Part shown: positions 5,482 to 7,982 of the stretch, one piece after another
Numbering within the stretch: the stretch's first letter is position 1
Layout: every line of letters begins with the position of its first letter
Source of the DNA: SIG701 sp045577175
GTDB taxonomy: Bacteria; Bacillota; Clostridia; Oscillospirales; CAG-272
Reading direction: 5' to 3'
DNA length: 7,982 nt
Assembly: GCA_045577175.1 (NCBI GenBank)
Contig: JAZNHT010000074.1
Span: 1-7,982 of the forward strand
Position numbers and translations under genes: made by a program
Notes under the pieces: model-generated
Told to the model about the DNA's origin: nothing
Database searches by the model: none
The model's input: the letters and a program-made list of their open reading frames with translations, nothing else

Positions 5482-6780
5482 TTACGCAAGACGGATCGCG
5501 CCTTCGGGACGGACGTTCAGCACGTACACCGCGCCCTCGCCGAATACCGCCTCCATAAACGAAGCGTATTTTTGCGCGTGCTCTGCGGGAACGTATGCCT
5601 GCACCGTGCCGGCAAATCCGCCGCCGTGGACTCTGAACGCGCCCTTGCCCGCGCACGTCTCCGTGATAAACTGCTCCGTCAGGCAAAGCGCCACGGAGAG
5701 TCCCTGCTCGGATACGTTTTTCGTCGTGTATACGTTTTGCAGATAGCGGTAGCTCGACGCACCGGAGGCGAGGACGCCCTTAAAGAACGCGTCAAGCTCG
5801 CCCGTGCGGAGAGCCTCCGCCTGCGCCGACACGCGCGTGTTTTCACTGAGGAAGTGCATCGCACGGAGGAATGCGCGGTCGCCGCAATTTTCGCGGATGC
5901 GTGCGGCGTTTGCGATCACGTCCTCGCGCGATACCTCGCGGAGCACCGTTTTTCCGAGCAGTGCCGCCACCGCCTTCATCTCGGCGGGAACGGATGCGTA
6001 ATCGTCATTCAGATCGGCGTGGTTTCCGCCCGTATCCGTGATACAGAGCGCGTATCCCGCCTTTTTGAGATCCAGCGGAAGTTTTTCGATCACGGGCGTT
6101 TTCGGATCGGCAAAATCGATCGTGATACAGCCGCCGACGGCGCACGCGGTCTGATCCATCAGTCCGCACGGCTTGCCGAAGTACACGTTCTCCGCGTACT
6201 GCGCCATCTTCGCAATCTCCACGTTCGACACCTTGCCGCCGTTGTAGAGATGATTCAGAATATTGCCGATCATGACCTCAAACGCGGCGGAGGACGAAAG
6301 TCCCGAGCCCTTCAGGACGTTGGATACCGTAGCGGCATCAAAGCCGCCGATCTCGTATCCGGCATCTCGGAAGGCGCGTGCCATGCCGGCAATGATCGCG
6401 GCGCTCTTGAAAAATTTCGCCTCATCGGGCGCATCGACCGCAGACGCCTCGACCGTATCGACCGGATACCCTGCGCTTGCCACCGACATCACGCCGTCGT
6501 CACGCTTGGCGGCGACCGCCAGCACGTCGAGCGAGATCGATGCGGCGATCACACGACCGTGATTGTGGTCGGTGTGGTTGCCCGAAAGCTCACTTCTGCC
6601 GCCGACGGAGAGAAGCATTACGTCGCGCTCCGCACCGTAGCGGTCGGCAAACGCGTCGATAGCGGAAAGAACGCGCGCGTCCTGCGCACCGACATCCGCG
6701 GCATTGACACCGCAGCGCGCGGTATAATCGGCATGAAGCGTGCCGTTCTGCACGGCATTTTTCAAAGAGGAAAGAGTCAT
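5482..6780 (-). CDS. galK: Galactokinase (GHMP kinase family)
   Basis: Phosphorylates alpha-D-galactose with ATP to galactose 1-phosphate, the entry step of the Leloir pathway, in the cytoplasm. The protein is 432 aa from the chosen start, longer than the usual 380-400. The galactokinase signature is GRSELSGNHTDHN (61-73); R62 is the expected catalytic arginine. The common GEHTDYN is GNHTDHN here, a variant I recall from Clostridia. The GHMP ATP loop is GSGLSSSAA (158-166), GLMDQTA (206-212) carries the catalytic Asp D209, and VHGGGFAGT (384-392) is the third motif. ATG at 6780 has AAGGAA seven bases upstream; an in-frame TTG at 6840 lies inside the promoter and is rejected. No galT or galE is visible nearby; instead a membrane protein and a PHP gene follow in the operon. 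Confidence 0.95.
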   Translation of the reverse strand: MTLSSLKNAVQNGTLHADYTARCGVNAADVGAQDARVLSAIDAFADRYGAERDVMLLSVGGRSELSGNHTDHNHGRVIAASISLDVLAVAAKRDDGVMSVASAGYPVDTVEASAVDAPDEAKFFKSAAIIAGMARAFRDAGYEIGGFDAATVSNVLKGSGLSSSAAFEVMIGNILNHLYNGGKVSNVEIAKMAQYAENVYFGKPCGLMDQTACAVGGCITIDFADPKTPVIEKLPLDLKKAGYALCITDTGGNHADLNDDYASVPAEMKAVAALLGKTVLREVSREDVIANAARIRENCGDRAFLRAMHFLSENTRVSAQAEALRTGELDAFFKGVLASGASSYRYLQNVYTTKNVSEQGLSVALCLTEQFITETCAGKGAFRVHGGGFAGTVQAYVPAEHAQKYASFMEAVFGEGAVYVLNVRPEGAIRLA

Positions 6781-6811
6781 AATCGGATTCCTTTTCATGT
6801 AATAAATTTTC

Positions 6812-6838
6812 GAGTGAAATTTTTTACATGTTTCACTC
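6812..6838 (-). promoter_or_regulatory. Operator-like inverted repeat at the galK transcription start
   Basis: GAGTGAAA (6838-6831 on the minus strand) and TTTCACTC (6819-6812) form an 8-bp perfect inverted repeat with an 11-bp spacer. Its first arm covers the predicted +1 (about 6833), the usual place for a repressor site. A second inverted pair, CATGTAA/TTACATG (6830-6824 and 6802-6796), interleaves with it, so the leader could also form two exclusive hairpins. The regulator is unknown. Confidence 0.55.
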
Positions 6839-6839
6839 A

Positions 6840-6868
6840 ATTATAGCAAAATCATGCGCGGATTACAA
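6840..6868 (-). promoter_or_regulatory. galK operon promoter
   Basis: On the minus strand a -35 box TTGTAA (6868-6863), a 17-bp spacer and a perfect -10 TATAAT (6845-6840) with an extended TGn in front (TTTGC-TATAAT). The predicted start is near 6833, giving a leader of about 50 nt before the galK ATG. Confidence 0.8.
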
Positions 6869-6890
6869 GAGGATACGCGCATTTTATTGA

Positions 6891-6914
6891 AAATTTTCGG
6901 CAACAAAAGCCGAA
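6891..6914 (-). terminator. Weak intrinsic terminator after the ymdB-like gene
   Basis: Just past the stop at 6917, the minus strand reads TTCGGC-TTTTGTT-GCCGAA (6914-6896), then AAATTTTC. The stem is 6 bp and the T run is short. It separates the phosphodiesterase gene from the galK promoter. Confidence 0.4.
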
Positions 6915-6916
6915 GA

Positions 6917-7687
6917 TTAGTCAAAAATTGACTCCGCGCGGAAACATTTGCCGTCGCGGATCTCAAAAAGTGCGCCGTGGAGCTCGTTCTGCCCCTCCGC
7001 AGGGGTGAACAAAACAGGCGTTTTGACGAGGAATTTATGCAGAATCGGCTCGGTCGCAACGCCGAGGACACCGGCGTGGGAGCCGCACATGCCGAGATCG
7101 GTGATATATCCCGTACCGCCGGGGAGAACTTGCGCATCGGCGGTTGCGACGTGCGTATGGGTACCGAACACGGCGGCAACACGCCCGTCAAGATACCGTG
7201 CGAGTGCGATTTTTTCGCTGGTCGCCTCGGCGTGAACATCGATGACAGCGGCATCGTATTTGCCGGCACATTCCTTGAGAATACGGTCGGCGCACGTAAA
7301 CGGTGACTCCAAAGGCTCCATATAGACACAGCCCGAGAGATTGATGACGAGCACTCTCTGTCCGGCGCACTCCGTGATGCACCATCCGTGCCCGACGGCG
7401 CGATCGGGATAGTTGGCAGGACGCAGAATGTACGGCGTATCATCGAGCAAAGACTGCGCCTCACGGCGGCGGAAGGAGTGATTGCCGCCGGTGAGCACGT
7501 CCGCACCGGCAAAAAAGAGAGCCTCTGCGGAATCGGGGGTGATGCCGTTGCCTGCGGCGGAATTTTCGGCATTGACGATGACGAGATCGGCGGCGAGGGA
7601 GTCGCGCAGCTTGGACAGGCGGCGTCCCTCCGTGAGGTATTTGACGCCGGCGGTGCCCACGACATCGCCGAGAGCGAGGATACGCAT
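6917..7687 (-). CDS. ymdB: YmdB-family metallophosphodiesterase (2',3'-cNMP phosphodiesterase)
   Basis: A cytoplasmic calcineurin-like metallophosphoesterase of 256 aa, the usual YmdB length. In Bacillus subtilis YmdB hydrolyses 2',3'-cyclic nucleotides and affects biofilm and motility choice; that role is family knowledge, not shown here. Metal-site residues are visible: D8 in GDVVG, E41 and N42 in NAEN, N69 and H70 in GGNH, H152 in DVHAEATSEK, and H177 and H179 in GTHTHVATAD. ITDLGMCG (195-202) is also typical. After GNH the sequence is SFRRRE where many members have TWDKKE. ATG at 7687 has AAAGGAG eight bases upstream; an upstream in-frame ATG at 7711 would place that site inside the gene. 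Repeat copy D begins about 70 bp upstream. Confidence 0.93.
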   Translation of the reverse strand: MRILALGDVVGTAGVKYLTEGRRLSKLRDSLAADLVIVNAENSAAGNGITPDSAEALFFAGADVLTGGNHSFRRREAQSLLDDTPYILRPANYPDRAVGHGWCITECAGQRVLVINLSGCVYMEPLESPFTCADRILKECAGKYDAAVIDVHAEATSEKIALARYLDGRVAAVFGTHTHVATADAQVLPGGTGYITDLGMCGSHAGVLGVATEPILHKFLVKTPVLFTPAEGQNELHGALFEIRDGKCFRAESIFD

Positions 7688-7756
7688 AAGCGGGGCTCCT
7701 TTCTTCTTCATAAACTACTATCTGCTGACAGACGGTTTGGATGCACATGGTTTTTA

Positions 7757-7982
7757 CGCAGGAGGTGTTAAACGTGGAACACCTCCTGCACCACCGCCAC
7801 GGTCAAGGAGAGGCTCCGCCTCCCCCGACACCCCCTCCATAATAGCGTTTCTTCAGTGCAAATGCCACGCTGAGGCGCGGCATTTACGTCGAGGATTCCC
7901 TCGACCGCCTAAGCGGTCGTTTCCGCTTTCGCGGAAAACCGGGAACCTCGCAGGACAACATACCACTCTTTCTTCATCTTAT
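7757..7982 (+). repeat. Mosaic dispersed repeat, copy D (right part outside window)
   Basis: Positions 7757-7801 are the exact reverse complement of 536-580, i.e. an end hairpin facing the other way: stem 7758-7769 with 7778-7789, loop AAACGTGG (CCACGTTT on the minus strand). A small GC hairpin follows (7807-7814 with 7818-7825; one A-C mismatch, or G-U if read on the minus strand). Then come blocks shared with copy B in the same order: 7842-7858 matches the minus strand of 4015-3999 (15 of 17), and CAACATACCACT (7956-7967) matches the minus strand of 3986-3975 exactly. The 98-nt module is inserted between them. I read this as the left end of a plus-sense copy; the end hairpin could instead be a solo fragment. 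No gene is visible in 7688-7982. Confidence 0.7.
7855..7952 (+). repeat. 98-nt structured module, copy 2
   Basis: Same length and orientation as 14-111. Differences: A7886 for G45, C7906 for T65, G7915 for A74, and TT (7928-7929) for GA (87-88). C7906 and G7915 pair with each other in the CGACCGC/GCGGTCG hairpin (7902-7908 with 7913-7919), replacing a T-A pair. The TT change lies in the tetraloop between TTCCGC and GCGGAA (7921-7926, 7931-7936). The outer stem CGAGG-A-TTCCC / GGGAACCTCG (7890-7900 with 7941-7950) is unchanged. Confidence 0.85.

Noticed and set aside
6781..6840. galK start at the upstream TTG (6840)
   Set aside because: It overlaps the -10 box, has no ribosome binding site, and adds 20 residues not typical of galactokinases. 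ATG at 6780 has AAGGAA at proper spacing.

Overview
The window looks like chromosomal DNA of a GC-rich (roughly 55-60% by eye) gut-type Clostridia, probably Oscillospirales/Ruminococcaceae-like. The basis is the Firmicutes-style YmdB phosphodiesterase, the GNHTDHN-type galactokinase, strong AAGGAG-type ribosome binding sites, and dense GC-rich intergenic palindromes. The genus cannot be fixed from sequence alone. All six supported protein genes lie on the minus strand.

Layout, left to right. 1-630: the right-hand part of a long mosaic repeat (copy A, plus sense). 622-697: two hairpin terminators facing opposite ways. 718-1791: a PfkB-family sugar kinase resembling 2-keto-3-deoxygluconate kinase. 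1792-2061: an intergenic region full of palindromes, including a 17-bp perfect inverted repeat. 2062-3525: 6-phosphogluconate dehydrogenase (gnd). 3526-4227: a gene-free gap almost filled by a second copy of the repeat (B, minus sense). 4228-6780: a compact operon, transcribed as galactokinase, then a small three-helix membrane protein, then a PHP-family phosphoesterase. It is driven by a near-consensus promoter with an operator-like inverted repeat at 6812-6868. 6917-7687: a YmdB-type metallophosphodiesterase. 7757-7982: the start of a third repeat copy (D, plus sense), running out of the window.

The genes are sugar and central-carbon functions (pentose phosphate pathway, probable hexuronate/gluconate catabolism, Leloir galactose entry) plus two phosphoesterases. 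Nothing in them is unusual in content. The interesting part is intergenic. The repeat is bounded by 11-12-bp hairpins that mostly share the loop CCACGTTT, has GC-rich hairpins whose sequence changes while pairing is kept, and carries inserted structured modules. One 98-nt module occurs at 14-111 and 7855-7952, and two of its five differences form a compensatory base-pair change. A 45-nt end segment (536-580) recurs exactly, inverted, at 7757-7801. I do not recognise the family. It resembles a modular, BOX- or MITE-like dispersed element that folds strongly as RNA or single-stranded DNA.
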